Assembly: GCF_014879975.1 (NCBI RefSeq) | Contig: NZ_CP062501.1 | Location: forward strand, 1,488,001-1,552,000 | DNA length: 64,000 nucleotides | Direction of reading: 5' to 3' | Source: Vibrio bathopelagicus | GTDB taxonomy: Bacteria; Pseudomonadota; Gammaproteobacteria; Enterobacterales; Vibrionaceae | In this document: positions 28,001 through 37,950 of the stretch, piece by piece | Numbering within the stretch: position 1 is the first letter of the stretch | Layout of the letters: each line of letters starts with the position of its first letter | The notes under the pieces: model-generated | The model's database searches: none | What the model was told of the DNA's origin: nothing | The model's input: the letters and a program-made list of their open reading frames with translations, nothing else | Program-made: the position numbers and the translations under genes

Positions 28001-28062
28001 GCTTGTACAGAGTAAACAGCAATGAGCGCTGTAATAAATGTACAAATTAATGTTGTCCTCAT
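25045..28062 (-). CDS. Secreted M6-family metalloprotease with GlyGly-CTERM-like tail
   Basis: The product of about 1005 residues has a signal peptide (LICTFITALIAVYSVQA), a propeptide, and an M6 peptidase domain with the zinc motif HELGHLMLGLPDLY at about residue 323, followed by GLMGGGSWG. Later parts include cadherin-like or Ig-like segments (STDEDIPFMLDLLANDI; NPVNDAPKF). The end reads SSGGSSSLSVLIILCLLF and then a basic RLRVQR, the layout of a GlyGly-CTERM sorting tail handled by rhombosortase. The ATG at 28062 is preferred because it starts directly at the signal peptide; 28107 would add 15 residues. It is probably exported by type II secretion and held at the surface or released after tail cleavage. 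Confidence 0.85.
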   Translation of the reverse strand: MRTTLICTFITALIAVYSVQATTLPAPTWHTMTFIDGSTKELRLMGSQHMFWYQDHDGHIYVQNTDNQWYFAKYETNDDGTGRVVSTGVLASSEAEVPIESNIKNLKIDPIHINEYFDSPAANLKRFTPIENQLSLLKSPSKKRITEQALLVVQVSFSNEQIENDFQSTIFGENQQSVQDYFLKNSYGNYKVVPAKENEGTKNDGVINVTLDIDHPNCHSKSESNCQSKLNNVFTKAYEALDVDFNLSQYDYNNDDSISPQELSVMFVFAGNDKSSGTRKTPTIWPHKFAHRTVEIDGKRISAYCLFADYQDDHQSTMGVIAHELGHLMLGLPDLYSYKHDGSIGHWGLMGGGSWGSKPSDQYAGETPVNMLAWSKEASGFLKPKLLSNNGSVDINTIKGESVIHLDPYLKQFGPRAYIENRRKNNYDQALRGEGLLITAVNIDNQFNSSGPMQVQVFQADGQGLLESGFSSGDDGDVFPGRESVTNLSDDSEPSLTAITAGRKTDISITNIVSDDTKATFSLLVPNSNNKTSWVTSFGRTYPRYNLDSNVLGFSIDVVNGKQDIAGIHFYAKATSIAMPMFYRLVEYPYQPRFGNAVIDENAARLLHRGVAQQGGGQIIFDEKIKLGLGSKLIVLEIENGTPEYSTQFLDAYLGDGQRKRQFSGTISDYKTRGLSRGFGQNFPFAVLFELPTQEKPIAVDDRISTDEDIPFMLDLLANDINLPKPNNYVVELGKKPTKGVIKDGTYFPLSDQFGRDNFTYRLVGRLGDKTDFAHVDVEINPVNDAPKFTLDRLDAKPEPGETVIFTVTNIIDIDSSEHQITWSQVQGPRLLLSGTQSKALKVTVPSDALEGEKYRFSILVQDSSGGYTKQSVVVDVRRKQASLLGTKSLQVKYGDEINLVPNINGGVHSLYILESPRNGIAKIVDSKIIYNAPTQRKLALYDTIKYKALSADGGEWVGSFDIEVLPNVSNEASMPITQSDSSGGSSSLSVLIILCLLFRLRVQR

Positions 28063-28330
28063 TAGGATAATCTCGTTAGTAGAATTTCTCAGAAAGAGAT
28101 AATTCATTTATTAAATGAAACGAGACCTTATCAATGAGGCATTATATTAACCAATTAACTTTCTAACTAAACCTATAAGTAATATTTATAAGTTTAAGAA
28201 TATAAAATTACTTATAGGCGAATAAATTATTATAAATAACAAAAGATAGGTAATAGGTAACTCTATCTTTTATTCGAGTAACTTTTAATTAATCCGCGCA
28301 CCTATTAAACGATGAATCTTTCCACAAAAA

Positions 28331-29318
28331 CTATTGAGATGCTTGTTTCATCTGCTCATCTAAGTTAAGCACCGTCAAAGCATTGCTTACGCTGGTTGCA
28401 ATCACGTCAACCACACCCGTTCTTAGTGCACCTAACAGAGCTAATGGCTTACTGTTCTCGGCAGCGATGGCAATTACCTCGGCGATAGGACGGAACTCTT
28501 CCAAGCCTAAGCCGATGACTCGGTCACTCATTACTGTGTTTGCCGCTTTACCGTGCACGTCGAAAAGTCATAACCAGCAAAGTCACCGACTACACCTTGT
28601 AGTAAACGAGATTGAACAACCTCTCCCGCCGTAAACCAACCTAGGTCGACCATATAGCTGTTTTCACTCATATCACCAATACCCACTAAAGCAACATCCG
28701 CCTTACGGGCAAGATCAGTGTTTGCTTAACGGTGCTGTTTTCCATAAAAGCGGTTTTTGTGCTTTGTTCTCTGCATAAGCAGGCGCATATAAAGTTTCTG
28801 ATGAACCGCCGTACTTCTTAGCTAGCTGTCTACATATATGGTCGGCATTAAACATACCCCTCTTGGGTGTATACCACCGATGCCACATACAAACTTACAG
28901 TCACGTGGCGTGATCACACCAGTATGGTGAGCAACCGACGATACGTTTCGACCTTGGCCGACCGTCACTACCATTCCGTTTTTAAGGTACTCGTTAGATA
29001 GTTCGACACCAGGCCTGCAACCTGTAAACGCTGCTTATCTTCATTTGGCTGATCAAGAGCGACTAATGCTCGCTTCACACCAAACCTTTCAATAAGACGC
29101 TGTTCAATTTTGGCACTGAACACAGGGTGGTATTTCACGGTGATCTCAACAATCCCTTCATCACGGGCTTGTTTGAGCATTCGACCAACCTTTGCACGAG
29201 AGATAGAGAACTTTTTGGAGATCTCTTCTTGAGTCGCACCATCTTGATAGTAAGCAACGGCGACTTCGGTTAGGAGATCAGTGTTTTCTTCGGAAACATC
29301 TTGGATATTGTTACTCAT
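28331..29318 (-). pseudogene. SorC-type sugar-binding transcriptional regulator, multiply frameshifted
   Basis: The N-terminal part (29318 to about 29000) has a helix-turn-helix of the SorC/DeoR-like sugar regulators (EEISKKFSISRAKVGRMLKQA). The sugar-binding domain is spread over several frames: VVTVGQGRNVSSVAHHTGVI, GGSSETLYAPAYAE, ALVGIGDMSENSYMVDLGW and a last open part HGKAANTVMSDRVIGLGLEE ending at 28331. At least five single-base additions are needed to join them, near 29000, 28860, 28750, 28720 and 28565. The gene lies upstream of tal and tkt, so its natural job was probably control by a phosphorylated sugar. As given it cannot make the full protein. Confidence 0.75.
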
Positions 29319-29777
29319 ATACCACTCAACCAATATTTAACAATTATTTTACCTGCTGTGCTTCCTAATATAGGAGAACTCAGTAAGTGATACATAAGCT
29401 TACACCCTGAACATATGTAACAACAAGGAACATTTGCTCACTATGATAACCTTGATTTAGCTGTTGATTAATTAGACTCAATTGAACCGTTAAACGTTTG
29501 CTTGTATACCCCATGATTACTAGAGCGAAATATATTTGACTGAAGTCACCATACAGCACTATTTACCGTTGACTTTGGGGCTGAATCGGATAAATATGGC
29601 TACATCATTTACTCATCGAGCAGACAAATGTTCTGTGCAAATGTTCGTTCGGAGAAAAATTTAAATTAATGTAAGTTTGACTCACTGGTACAACCATGAG
29701 GAACTTCATTAGTTCGCTTGCAAATGCCCACACCTCTCCCATTAAAGGGGTGTTCTGCGATACATAGGATGATCAAA
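29319..29777. promoter_or_regulatory. Region between the SorC-type regulator and tal
   Basis: This divergent gap of about 460 bp should hold the promoters of both the regulator and tal. A short inverted repeat (ACACC with GGTGT, about 29730-29753) lies 25 bp before the tal start. I see no clear operator or ORF. Confidence 0.35.
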
Positions 29778-30727
29778 ATGAGCAATAAATTAGAGCAACT
29801 TCGTAAACTAACAACTGTTGTAGCTGACACTGGCGATATCGAAGCTATCAGCAAGTACACTCCTGAAGATGCAACAACTAACCCATCTCTAATTCTTAAA
29901 GCTGCTCAAATTGCTGAGTACGCACCTCTAATCGATGCTTCTATCGAATACGCTAAAGCGCAAAGTGGTGACAAAGCACAACAAGTTCAAGACACTTGTG
30001 ACATGCTTAACGTGAACATCGGTAAAGAAATCCTTAATGTTGTACCTGGCCGCATCTCTACTGAAGTAGATGCTCGTCTTTCTTACGACATGGAAGGCAG
30101 CGTTGCTAAAGCTCGTCAACTTATCAAAATGTACAACGACGCTGGCATCACTAACGACCGCATCCTTATCAAACTGGCTTCTACTTGGGAAGGTATCCGT
30201 GCTGCTGAAATCCTGAGAAAGAAGGCATCAACTGTAACCTAACGCTTCTATTCTCTTTCGCTCAAGCACGTGCTTGTGCTGAAGCTGGCGTATTCCTTAT
30301 CTCTCCTTTCGTTGGTCGCATCATGGACTGGTACAAAGCGAAAGAAGGTCGCGATTTCGAAGCTTCAGAAGATCCAGGCGTAATCTCTGTTTCAGACATC
30401 TACAACTACTACAAAGAGCACGGTTACAAGACTGTTGTTATGGGCGCAAGCTTCCGTAACATCGGCGAGATCCTTGAACTTGCAGGCTGTGACCGTCTAA
30501 CTATCGCTCCTCAACTTCTAGCAGACCTAGAAGCAGCTGAAGGCGAAGTAGTAGAGAAGCTAATCGACTCTAACGGTACTAAAGAGCGTCCTGCTGCAAT
30601 GACTCACGCTGAGTTCCTATGGGATCACAACCAAGACCCAATGGCTGTAGAGAAGCTAGCTGAAGGCATCCGCAACTTCGCCGTTGACCAAGGCAAACTA
30701 GAAGACATGATCGCAGCTAAGCTGTAA
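29778..30727 (+). CDS. tal: Transaldolase, frameshifted as given
   Basis: Transaldolase moves a dihydroxyacetone unit between sedoheptulose 7-phosphate and glyceraldehyde 3-phosphate in the pentose phosphate pathway. The first frame starts at 29778 ([20 protein letters not shown]) and includes the active-site lysine in [12 protein letters not shown], then leaves frame at about 30214. The rest ([20 protein letters not shown] to the stop at 30727) is in another frame. One added G (CTGAG to CTGGAG) restores [20 protein letters not shown] and a protein of about 316 residues, the usual TalB length. All other family motifs are intact. Confidence 0.85.
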
Positions 30728-30743
30728 TCACTACCTAATAAAT

Positions 30744-30770
30744 AAGAGGAACGAATTTCGTTCCTCTTTT
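30744..30770 (+). terminator. Rho-independent terminator after tal
   Basis: AAGAGGAACGAA and TTCGTTCCTCTT form a near-palindromic stem followed by T residues. It separates tal from tkt, which therefore may have its own promoter. Confidence 0.8.
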
Positions 30771-30817
30771 ACATCTATCCACGAATTTTTAATTTCGAAT
30801 CAATTTTGGAAGCAATT

Positions 30818-32808
30818 ATGAACCGCAAACATTTAGCTAACGCTATTCGTGCTCTAAGCATGGACGGTGTACAACAAGCAAACTCTGGTCACCCAGGCGC
30901 TCCTATGGGCATGGCTGATATCGCTGAAGTACTTTGGCGCTCTCACCTGAACCATAACCCATCAAATCCAGAGTGGGCTGACCGCGACCGTTTTATCCTG
31001 TCTAACGGCCACGGCTCTATGCTGATTTACTCTCTGCTTCACCTAGCAGGTTACGAGCTTTCAATTGAAGATCTTAAGAACTTCCGTCAACTGCACTCTA
31101 AGACTCCAGGTCACCCAGAGTACGGCTACGCACCTGGTATCGAGACGACGACTGGTCCTCTAGGTCAAGGCATCACCAACGCTGTTGGTATGGCGATGGC
31201 TGAGAAAGCTCTTGCGGCACAGTTCAACAAAGAAGGCCACGACATCGTAGACCACTACACTTATGCATTCATGGGTGATGGCTGTCTGATGGAAGGTATT
31301 TCTCACGAAGCATGTTCTCTAGCAGGTACGCTAGGTCTTGGTAAGCTGGTTGCTTTCTGGGATGACAACGGCATCTCTATCGATGGCGAAGTTGAAGGTT
31401 GGTTCTCTGACGATACACCTAAGCGTTTTGAAGCTTACGGCTGGCACGTAATTCCAGCTGTTGATGGTCACGATGCTGATGCTATCAATGCGGCTATCGA
31501 AGCAGCTAAAGCGGATCCTCGTCCGACTCTAATCTGTACTAAAACGGTAATCGGCTTTGGCTCTCCAAACAAAGCAGGTACGCACGACTGTCACGGTGCA
31601 CCATTAGGCGCTGACGAAATCGCAGCAACTCGTAAGCAACTAGGTTGGGAGCACGGTCCTTTTGAAATTCCGTCGGAAGTTTACTCAGAGTGGGATGCGA
31701 AAGAAGCAGGCGCAGCTAAGGAAGCAGCGTGGAACGAGAAACTTGCAGCTTATGAAGCAGCATACCCTGAGCTGGCAGCTGAATTCAAACGCCGCGTAAA
31801 CGGTGATCTTCCTGCTGAATGGGAAGAGAAAGCATCGGCAATCATCGCTGATCTTCAAGCTAACCCAGCAAACATCGCATCACGTAAAGCATCTCAAAAT
31901 GCTCTAGAAGCGTTTGGTGCTATGCTACCTGAATTCATGGGCGGCTCTGCTGACCTTGCGCCTTCTAACCTGACTATGTGGTCTGGTTCTAAGTCGCTTG
32001 AAGCGAACGACTTCTCAGGTAACTACATCCATTACGGTGTACGTGAATTCGGTATGACGGCAATCATGAACGGTATCGCTCTGCACGGTGGTTTCGTACC
32101 ATACGGCGCAACGTTCCTAATGTTCATGGAATACGCTCGTAACGCTATGCGTATGGCTGCTCTGATGAAAACTCAGAACATCCAAGTTTACACGCACGAT
32201 TCTATTGGTCTTGGCGAAGATGGTCCTACTCACCAACCGGTTGAGCAGATCGCTTCTCTACGTCTGACTCCAAACATGAGCACATGGCGTCCATGTGACC
32301 AAGTTGAGTCTGCTGTTGCTTGAAACTGGCAATCGAACGCAAAGATGGTCCTTCTGCGCTTATCTTCTCTCGTCAGAACCTTGCACAACAAGATCGTGAC
32401 GCTGAGCAAGTGGCAAACATCGCTAAGGGTGGTTACATCCTGAAAGATTGTGAAGGCAAACCAGAGCTTATCCTTATCGCGACTGGTTCTGAAGTTGAGC
32501 TAGCGGTTAGCGCTGCTGCTGAACTAACAGCTGAAGGCAAGAAAGTACGCGTAGTATCTATGCCTGCAACTGACGCATTCGACAAGCAAGACGCTGAATA
32601 CCGTGAGTCTGTACTTCCATCTGACGTTACAGCACGTATCGCAGTAGAAGCTGGCATCGCTGACTTCTGGTACAAGTACGTTGGTTTCGGTGGCAAGATC
32701 ATCGGTATGACAACGTTCGGCGAATCTGCACCAGCAGGCGAGCTGTTCAAGATGTTCGGTTTCACTACTGAAAACGTAGTAAACACAGCAAAAGAACTTC
32801 TAGCTTAA
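30818..32808 (+). CDS. tkt: Transketolase, frameshifted as given
   Basis: Transketolase moves two-carbon units in the non-oxidative pentose phosphate pathway and uses thiamine diphosphate. The first frame (ATG at 30818) shows [23 protein letters not shown] and the thiamine-binding [13 protein letters not shown] motif, and runs to a stop at 32321. The second frame ([18 protein letters not shown] onward) continues at once to 32808. One G missing from a TGG Trp codon at about 32322 explains the break. The repaired product is about 663 residues, equal to E. coli TktA. Codon use is strongly biased, as expected for a highly expressed gene. Confidence 0.87.
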
Positions 32809-32848
32809 TCTGCTAATCAGTTAGCTGTTTTCTAAGCACATAATAAAA

Positions 32849-32877
32849 AGCCCTACTCTTTTGAGTAGGGCTTTTTT
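32849..32877 (+). terminator. Rho-independent terminator after tkt
   Basis: AGCCCTACTC and GAGTAGGGCT form a 10-bp stem with a TTTT loop followed by a T run. It lies between convergent tkt and the outer-membrane protein gene and may act on both strands. Confidence 0.85.
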
Positions 32878-32897
32878 GTATCTGTAAACTTTTACCG

Positions 32898-33551
32898 TTA
32901 GAACGAAAACCGCGCTCCCACTCGAATCGTATTCTGTCTTAAGTTCTTGCTATACGTATGATCATACCCTGCATCGATAGCGAGCCATGAGGTCACCTCA
33001 ACTGAGCTAACAACCCCCAAGCTATTTAAACCATGTTCATAGGTATCTGTATAACTGTAAAACGGTTGTAGCGACCAACGTTCGTTAATAGAAATCACAG
33101 CGCCAGCTTCACCAATAAAACCCTCATCGTAATTTTTATTGGTCTCGCGATCACACGGATCCCAAATGGTGTCATTACGGCACGAAGAGCGTCTTTCCGG
33201 TCTTACCCAATTCACACCACCAGAGGCATACAATTCAACTTGTTGGCTGACTGAGTGGTAAAGACCTAAGTGAATAGATAGGTCAGACAATGTCGTTGAA
33301 GAGCGTGTCGTCGCGGACGAATCAAAACCTAAGAAAAAAGCATCGTTTAATGCATAGTTTCCACCGAAATAACCACCGTAAAGTTGCTTACTTCCTGAAT
33401 TGTTGTAGGCTCCGCCAAAGTAATCTTGGAAACCGTCATCACTGACTCTCGTATTCTGATAGCCCGTATAGAGATAATTAGAGCCTTTTGACGCTAAGCA
33501 GGAGAAGCTCGTTAAGCTCAAAACAATGGCGGTAACAATAAGGGGACGCAT
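32898..33551 (-). CDS. Outer-membrane beta-barrel protein
   Basis: The 217-residue product has a signal peptide (MRPLIVTAIVLSLTSFSCLA) and alternating aromatic/polar strands (GGYFGGNYALNDAFFLGFD, ASGGVNWVRP) ending in a terminal Phe (TIRVGARFSF), the usual sign of an outer-membrane barrel. A pair of cysteines (SCRNDTIWDPC) marks an extracellular loop. Its specific role is not apparent; it resembles small opacity-type barrels. Confidence 0.78.
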   Translation of the reverse strand: MRPLIVTAIVLSLTSFSCLASKGSNYLYTGYQNTRVSDDGFQDYFGGAYNNSGSKQLYGGYFGGNYALNDAFFLGFDSSATTRSSTTLSDLSIHLGLYHSVSQQVELYASGGVNWVRPERRSSCRNDTIWDPCDRETNKNYDEGFIGEAGAVISINERWSLQPFYSYTDTYEHGLNSLGVVSSVEVTSWLAIDAGYDHTYSKNLRQNTIRVGARFSF

Positions 33552-33658
33552 GTTGGTAACTCTGTTATTAACGTGGGATATGGGAAGTGTAACTTAATCA
33601 CAATTGAACGATGTTTTATTTTTGTTTCAAAGCTTTTCTAACCATCACCTTTCACCTA

Positions 33659-33691
33659 TGAAAAAGCCCTGCACAATACGCAAGGCTTTCT
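33659..33691 (-). terminator. Terminator-like hairpin after the chemoreceptor gene
   Basis: GCCTTGCGTATTGTGCAGGGC pairs imperfectly and is followed by T residues when read on the minus strand. It lies just beyond the chemoreceptor stop. Confidence 0.55.
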
Positions 33692-33721
33692 ATTAAATCT
33701 GACTCAGATTAGCTGCGGCAG

Positions 33722-35284
33722 CTATTTTTCTTCGAAGCGCTTCGCCAATTGATAGAATTCATTCACTTGCTCTTTGAGCTCCTTCGAATGATCTTTGACT
33801 GAATGTGTCGCCACTAGATTTTGCTCAGCGGTTGACGCGATAGACTGCATATGAAGGTTTACATCACTCGATAACTGACGTTGCTTATGCGCAGAACTTT
33901 CAACCGACTGCATTAACTCGTTCATCGATTGCATTAAGGTTTCAACTTCAGACAATCGTTCAGCACTCACTTTTGCCACATCACCACAAGCGTCCGTTTG
34001 CTCTCTGTTAGCCAAAATATCTTTCTGCCAACCTTCAATCGTCGTCAGCATAGTATCAATGCTCTCTTTGATTTGAACCGTCGCCTTAGATGTGCGACCG
34101 GATAACGCACGCACTTCATCAGCAACCACCGCAAAGCCACGTCCTTGCTCACCCGCTCTCGCCGCTTCAATCGCTGCGTTCAAGGCTAAAAGGTTTGTTT
34201 GCTCGGCAATGCCACCGATCTCTTCCATTATCTTGCTGACACTTTGCGCTTGGTCGCTCAGTTGGTAAGTCGTGTGCGTTGCTTTCTCGGCCTGTGAAGC
34301 CAAGCTTTCGAGGTTGCGATGTGTTTGGTTAATACTCTCTTTCGCGCCCGCACAAGTTTGCAGGGTAACATCGACAATTTGATGGGCTTCTTCAGTACGA
34401 GATGACACTTCATTCGCTGTCACCTCCACTTCTTCCGTTGCTTCACGGACTTGAAGTATGTCCTTCGTCTGTTGATCTAAGGCATCTGAAACTTGGTAAG
34501 ACGTCGCGTTAAGATTGTCGGCTAAATCTTGTAACGGCTTGGCTGAATCAGTCATACGGCCTAACACTGTTTTGATTCGCGCAGACAACAGCTTTAAATG
34601 GAAATCGGCGATAGAGAACTTACTATTCCCTGAGTAGACAAGACGACTCACACTGTCGAATTTCGACTGCAATTTTTTAAGCTGCAAAGGCGTATCAATA
34701 AGCTCTTGTCTGAATAAGAGTGCCAATGCAGAAACTGGAAGCAAGCTCAGAAGCCATTGCGACACTTGCCCTACTTCGACTAGGTTTGAAACCAGAGGCG
34801 CGGCCAAAGAACCCAACAACACGGCATAGCGAACACTGTCACTGATCTGTAGCGACCATTGACGCCCCGACTTTTCAGCCTTCAATAAGCCTTGGTAAGC
34901 TTTATCTGCGATCTGCACCCATTCATTTTTGGGTTTAACACGAACAGACTGATAGCCACTCACCTTACCATTATCGTAAATTGGCGTGACATAGGCGTCG
35001 ACCCAATAAAAGCCACCGGACTTCGTTTTGTTTTTTACAATTCCACGCCACGCTTTACCTTGCTTGAGGTTAACCCACATATCCGCAAACGCGGCTTTGG
35101 GCATATCAGAATGCCTGACAATATTGTGGTGTTGCCCTTGCAACTCTTGCTGGCTGTATTCTGCAATACGGCAAAAAGCATCATTACTGTAAGTAATCAC
35201 GCCTTTGAGATCGGTGGTTGATACAAGCTGTTCGCTTTCGTTTAAAAGCGTTTCACGTGTTAGAGAAGCTGAGCTGACGTTCAT
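33722..35284 (-). CDS. PAS-domain methyl-accepting chemotaxis protein (Aer-like)
   Basis: The 520-residue product begins with a PAS domain at about residues 10-115 ([29 protein letters not shown]) like that of the aerotaxis receptor Aer. A hydrophobic pair of segments follows near 155-195 ([31 protein letters not shown]). The signalling domain contains the highly conserved hairpin [19 protein letters not shown] and [12 protein letters not shown]. It probably senses redox or oxygen through a bound flavin and signals to CheA/CheW. No large periplasmic domain is present. Confidence 0.9.
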   Translation of the reverse strand: MNVSSASLTRETLLNESEQLVSTTDLKGVITYSNDAFCRIAEYSQQELQGQHHNIVRHSDMPKAAFADMWVNLKQGKAWRGIVKNKTKSGGFYWVDAYVTPIYDNGKVSGYQSVRVKPKNEWVQIADKAYQGLLKAEKSGRQWSLQISDSVRYAVLLGSLAAPLVSNLVEVGQVSQWLLSLLPVSALALLFRQELIDTPLQLKKLQSKFDSVSRLVYSGNSKFSIADFHLKLLSARIKTVLGRMTDSAKPLQDLADNLNATSYQVSDALDQQTKDILQVREATEEVEVTANEVSSRTEEAHQIVDVTLQTCAGAKESINQTHRNLESLASQAEKATHTTYQLSDQAQSVSKIMEEIGGIAEQTNLLALNAAIEAARAGEQGRGFAVVADEVRALSGRTSKATVQIKESIDTMLTTIEGWQKDILANREQTDACGDVAKVSAERLSEVETLMQSMNELMQSVESSAHKQRQLSSDVNLHMQSIASTAEQNLVATHSVKDHSKELKEQVNEFYQLAKRFEEK

Positions 35285-35433
35285 TTTATTAACTTTTGTA
35301 TTTATACGTTATAGCAGGCGAATATATACAATAATTTAAATTATGACAAAATATGAACGTCACAATTTTTGTAAATGACTGCTTTTTATACAAATATGAG
35401 CGGGTACGTCACAGAGATAACAAAACACCAGGA

Positions 35434-35895
35434 TCATTCCAAGTTAACAGCAGTACTGAATTTTACTGTTCGCATCGAAATTGAAGTGTGGAACTTACGA
35501 ATGTTTAAGTCTTTACGAAGCACTCGCTCAACAAAGTTTTCATACGCTTGGATGTCTTTAACCGTAACAATCAGCATGAAGTCATAGCTGCCTGAGATTT
35601 GGTAACACTGAGTCACCTCTGGAGCTTTGACAATAGATCCGCGGAATATCTGATAAATGTCCGCCCGATCACGCTCCATCTCCACAGACACCAGTAAAGT
35701 CATCTTGTTACCGGTCAGTTCGGGGTTAATGATGGATACGTCACCGACAATCACCCCCTCTTCCCTCAGGCGTTTCACTCGCTTTAAACAAGCTGGAGGC
35801 GACAACCCGACAAGCTCAGCCAGTGTCAGATTGGGAATTCGATTATTCTTTTGAAGCTCCACGAGAATACTTCTATCAATGCGGTCAATTTCCAT
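35434..35895 (-). CDS. Lrp/AsnC-family transcriptional regulator
   Basis: The 153-residue product has the Lrp helix-turn-helix (DRIDRSILVELQKNNRI; LAELVGLSPPACLKRVKRL) and the C-terminal RAM ligand domain with CYQISGSYDFMLIV. Such regulators sense amino acids or related metabolites. It is divergent from the membrane protein gene at 36037 and likely controls it. Confidence 0.9.
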   Translation of the reverse strand: MEIDRIDRSILVELQKNNRIPNLTLAELVGLSPPACLKRVKRLREEGVIVGDVSIINPELTGNKMTLLVSVEMERDRADIYQIFRGSIVKAPEVTQCYQISGSYDFMLIVTVKDIQAYENFVERVLRKDLNIRKFHTSISMRTVKFSTAVNLE

Positions 35896-36036
35896 AATTT
35901 CTTACAAAGCCAATTTATGAGTTAATAATTTCCAATATTACAACAAATAAAAAATCTTAACTGACTATGAAACACTATTTTGAAATTATCATTACAACAA
36001 TCACGGTAAGATCTTCTCATACCCCATAATCGAACC

Positions 36037-37014
36037 ATGGTCGTAACAATGAAATCAACCTATCAATTTTTTAAAGAACTCTTCAAAGAGATTTTTGATG
36101 TCACCTCGACACTTTTCCGAATCATGATACCAATCATCATCGTGATAAAAGTCATCGAAGAGCTTGGAGGTATCGTTATTCTTAGCGAATGGTTGAGCCC
36201 GATAATGGAAAGCGTCGGGTTACCGAAAGAGATGGGGTTGGTATGGGCAACCACCATACTCACCAACATCTATGCCGGGATAATTATTTTAATCAATTCC
36301 GATGTTCCTCTCACTATCGCTCAAGCCTCCGTGCTAGGCAGCATGATGTTGCTCGCCCATTCACTGCCAATTGAAGGCGCTATCGCAAAAAAGGCAGGCG
36401 TAAGCTGGTTGGCGACCTTGTCAGTGAGAGTGGGAGGAAGTTTAGTCTTAGCATGGTTGCTGAATGTCACTTATCAATTTGGAGACTTACTCAACTACCC
36501 AGCAACCGTGCTTTGGCAGCCAGAATCGTCAGAAAACACAAGCTATATAAGTTGGGGAATTGATCAGCTCATGAACTTCGCCGTTATCTTCATGGTGATC
36601 TCTACGCTATTGCTCTTATTGAAGGTATTAAAGCTGTTAGGCATTGAAAAGTTAATGGCTATTTTATTACGCCCTTTCTTACGTTTATTGGGTATCAGCA
36701 AAGACGCGACTAATTTGACCATCATTGGTATCACGCTTGGGCTTTCATTCGGTGGTGGGTTATTGATCAATGAAGCGAAACGAGGACATATCTCTGCTAG
36801 AGATGTATTCACCGCAATCATGCTGCTCAACCTTCTCCACAGCCTGATTGAAGACACATTACTGATCCTATTAGTTGGTGCGGACTTCTACACGATATTT
36901 TGGGGAAGACTCGTGTTCTCTGTATTAGTTGTCGCTTTGATATCAAACGCCATCAAACGCTTTAATCCAAGTACTTGTGAGCGTTATTTTTATCGCGATG
37001 TGTCTCAGTCATAG
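36037..37014 (+). CDS. Gate-domain (nucleoside-recognition-like) membrane protein
   Basis: The protein of about 325 residues has eight or so hydrophobic segments. Two similar halves (SEWLSPIMESVGLPKEMG with TNIYAGIII; LRPFLRLLGISKDATNLT with GGGLLINEA) resemble the Gate or nucleoside-recognition family of the YjiH/spore-maturation type. The substrate is unknown. An ATG at 36049 is an alternative start; neither has a clear ribosome site. The divergent Lrp-type gene is a likely regulator. A Fur-box-like sequence shared with 42.3 kb lies about 40 bp upstream. Confidence 0.75.
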   Translation: MVVTMKSTYQFFKELFKEIFDVTSTLFRIMIPIIIVIKVIEELGGIVILSEWLSPIMESVGLPKEMGLVWATTILTNIYAGIIILINSDVPLTIAQASVLGSMMLLAHSLPIEGAIAKKAGVSWLATLSVRVGGSLVLAWLLNVTYQFGDLLNYPATVLWQPESSENTSYISWGIDQLMNFAVIFMVISTLLLLLKVLKLLGIEKLMAILLRPFLRLLGISKDATNLTIIGITLGLSFGGGLLINEAKRGHISARDVFTAIMLLNLLHSLIEDTLLILLVGADFYTIFWGRLVFSVLVVALISNAIKRFNPSTCERYFYRDVSQS

Positions 37015-37557
37015 CACGTCAGCATTGTTTGCCGCTGAACGTTAGACCGGTCCATCGCTAAAAGTAAGAATAGTCTGTTACTGAAAGAGCCCAAACACGG
37101 GCTCTTTTGCCATCTGAATAACCCCTCTTCATTGAACTATTGTGAAATCAGTTCTCTTGAAGCACTTTAAATCATGCTTAATAGCCTAATTATTGATATT
37201 TCGAGTGAAAATAATTTGAGGATGGATATTTACTAAACACTCAATTATTACATGCATTTTTTTAACACCGACAATAAAATATTTGTTTGATTAATTATAA
37301 CGTCACACCTTGCATAAAGCGCTCTGAAGCAGAATAACCACTTACCTAGCCATGTTATTAAATATTAAAAATATCAGCTATTAATGCGCCCAACCTTACT
37401 AAATAACTGACAATAAAATAAATAACCCTCCTTATTTGATATTAACTCTTAATGTTGAAACCTGAACGAATAATGATTTGTAATAATTATTCATTTGATT
37501 GACTAATTTTATAAATATATTTTGTTACATAATCATAACTGATGGCTTGATATAAAA
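37015..37557. other. AT-rich intergenic region before the prtV locus
   Basis: Apart from the terminator at 37084-37108 the gap is very AT-rich and has no ORF or strong inverted repeat. It probably holds the promoter of the small secreted protein and prtV. Confidence 0.5.
37084..37108 (+). terminator. Rho-independent terminator
   Basis: AAAGAGCCC and GGGCTCTTT form a 9-bp stem with an AAACAC loop, followed by further T. It ends the gate-domain protein gene. Confidence 0.8.
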
Positions 37558-37902
37558 ATGTCACACAAAACAATGGCTTCAATGGTTCTAATTTTTTCCT
37601 CACTGTCACAGGCTTCCACCATTGAGAATGATGAACTGTTACTCAACTCATTGATTGAAAGAGGCGTTATTTGTCCGGGCTTAACCTACGAGGACAATCA
37701 AGAAGCTTTGCGTCTCTATCTCAACGCGAAACAAGTAAAGAGCATTCCGTTTGATTCAAAAAAAAGACAAGAAACAGAAAATACAAATGAGATAGCGAAT
37801 ACAAGCAAGTTAGTTAATACAAACAAATCAACTAATAAACGTCAGATATCTAAAACACCAAAAGAGTGTATTAAACCGAACTCGGACAACCGTTCAGAAT
37901 AA
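37558..37902 (+). CDS. Small secreted protein resembling the PrtV propeptide
   Basis: The 114-residue product has a short signal-like N-terminus (MASMVLIFSSLSQAS). A 28-residue stretch (SLIERGVICPGLTYEDN..., about residues 31-58) aligns without gaps to the N-terminal pro-region of the following PrtV protein (MLVRQGLVEQDATDVAK...), with 9 identities including Leu, Gly, Thr, Gln-x-Ala-Leu and Tyr-Leu. The rest is a polar Asn/Thr/Lys-rich tail with one Cys. No ribosome site is obvious. prtV starts 48 bp after the stop. It may be a stand-alone propeptide or inhibitor of PrtV, but that is inference. Confidence 0.6.
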   Translation: MSHKTMASMVLIFSSLSQASTIENDELLLNSLIERGVICPGLTYEDNQEALRLYLNAKQVKSIPFDSKKRQETENTNEIANTSKLVNTNKSTNKRQISKTPKECIKPNSDNRSE

Positions 37903-37950
37903 GGAAAGTTGATTCTGACATCGACATGGAAATACAAAAAAGGAAATGTA

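Noticed and set aside
28383..28634. Plus-strand frame across the SorC-type pseudogene
   Set aside because: It is the complement of the conserved sugar-binding domain and has no independent likeness.
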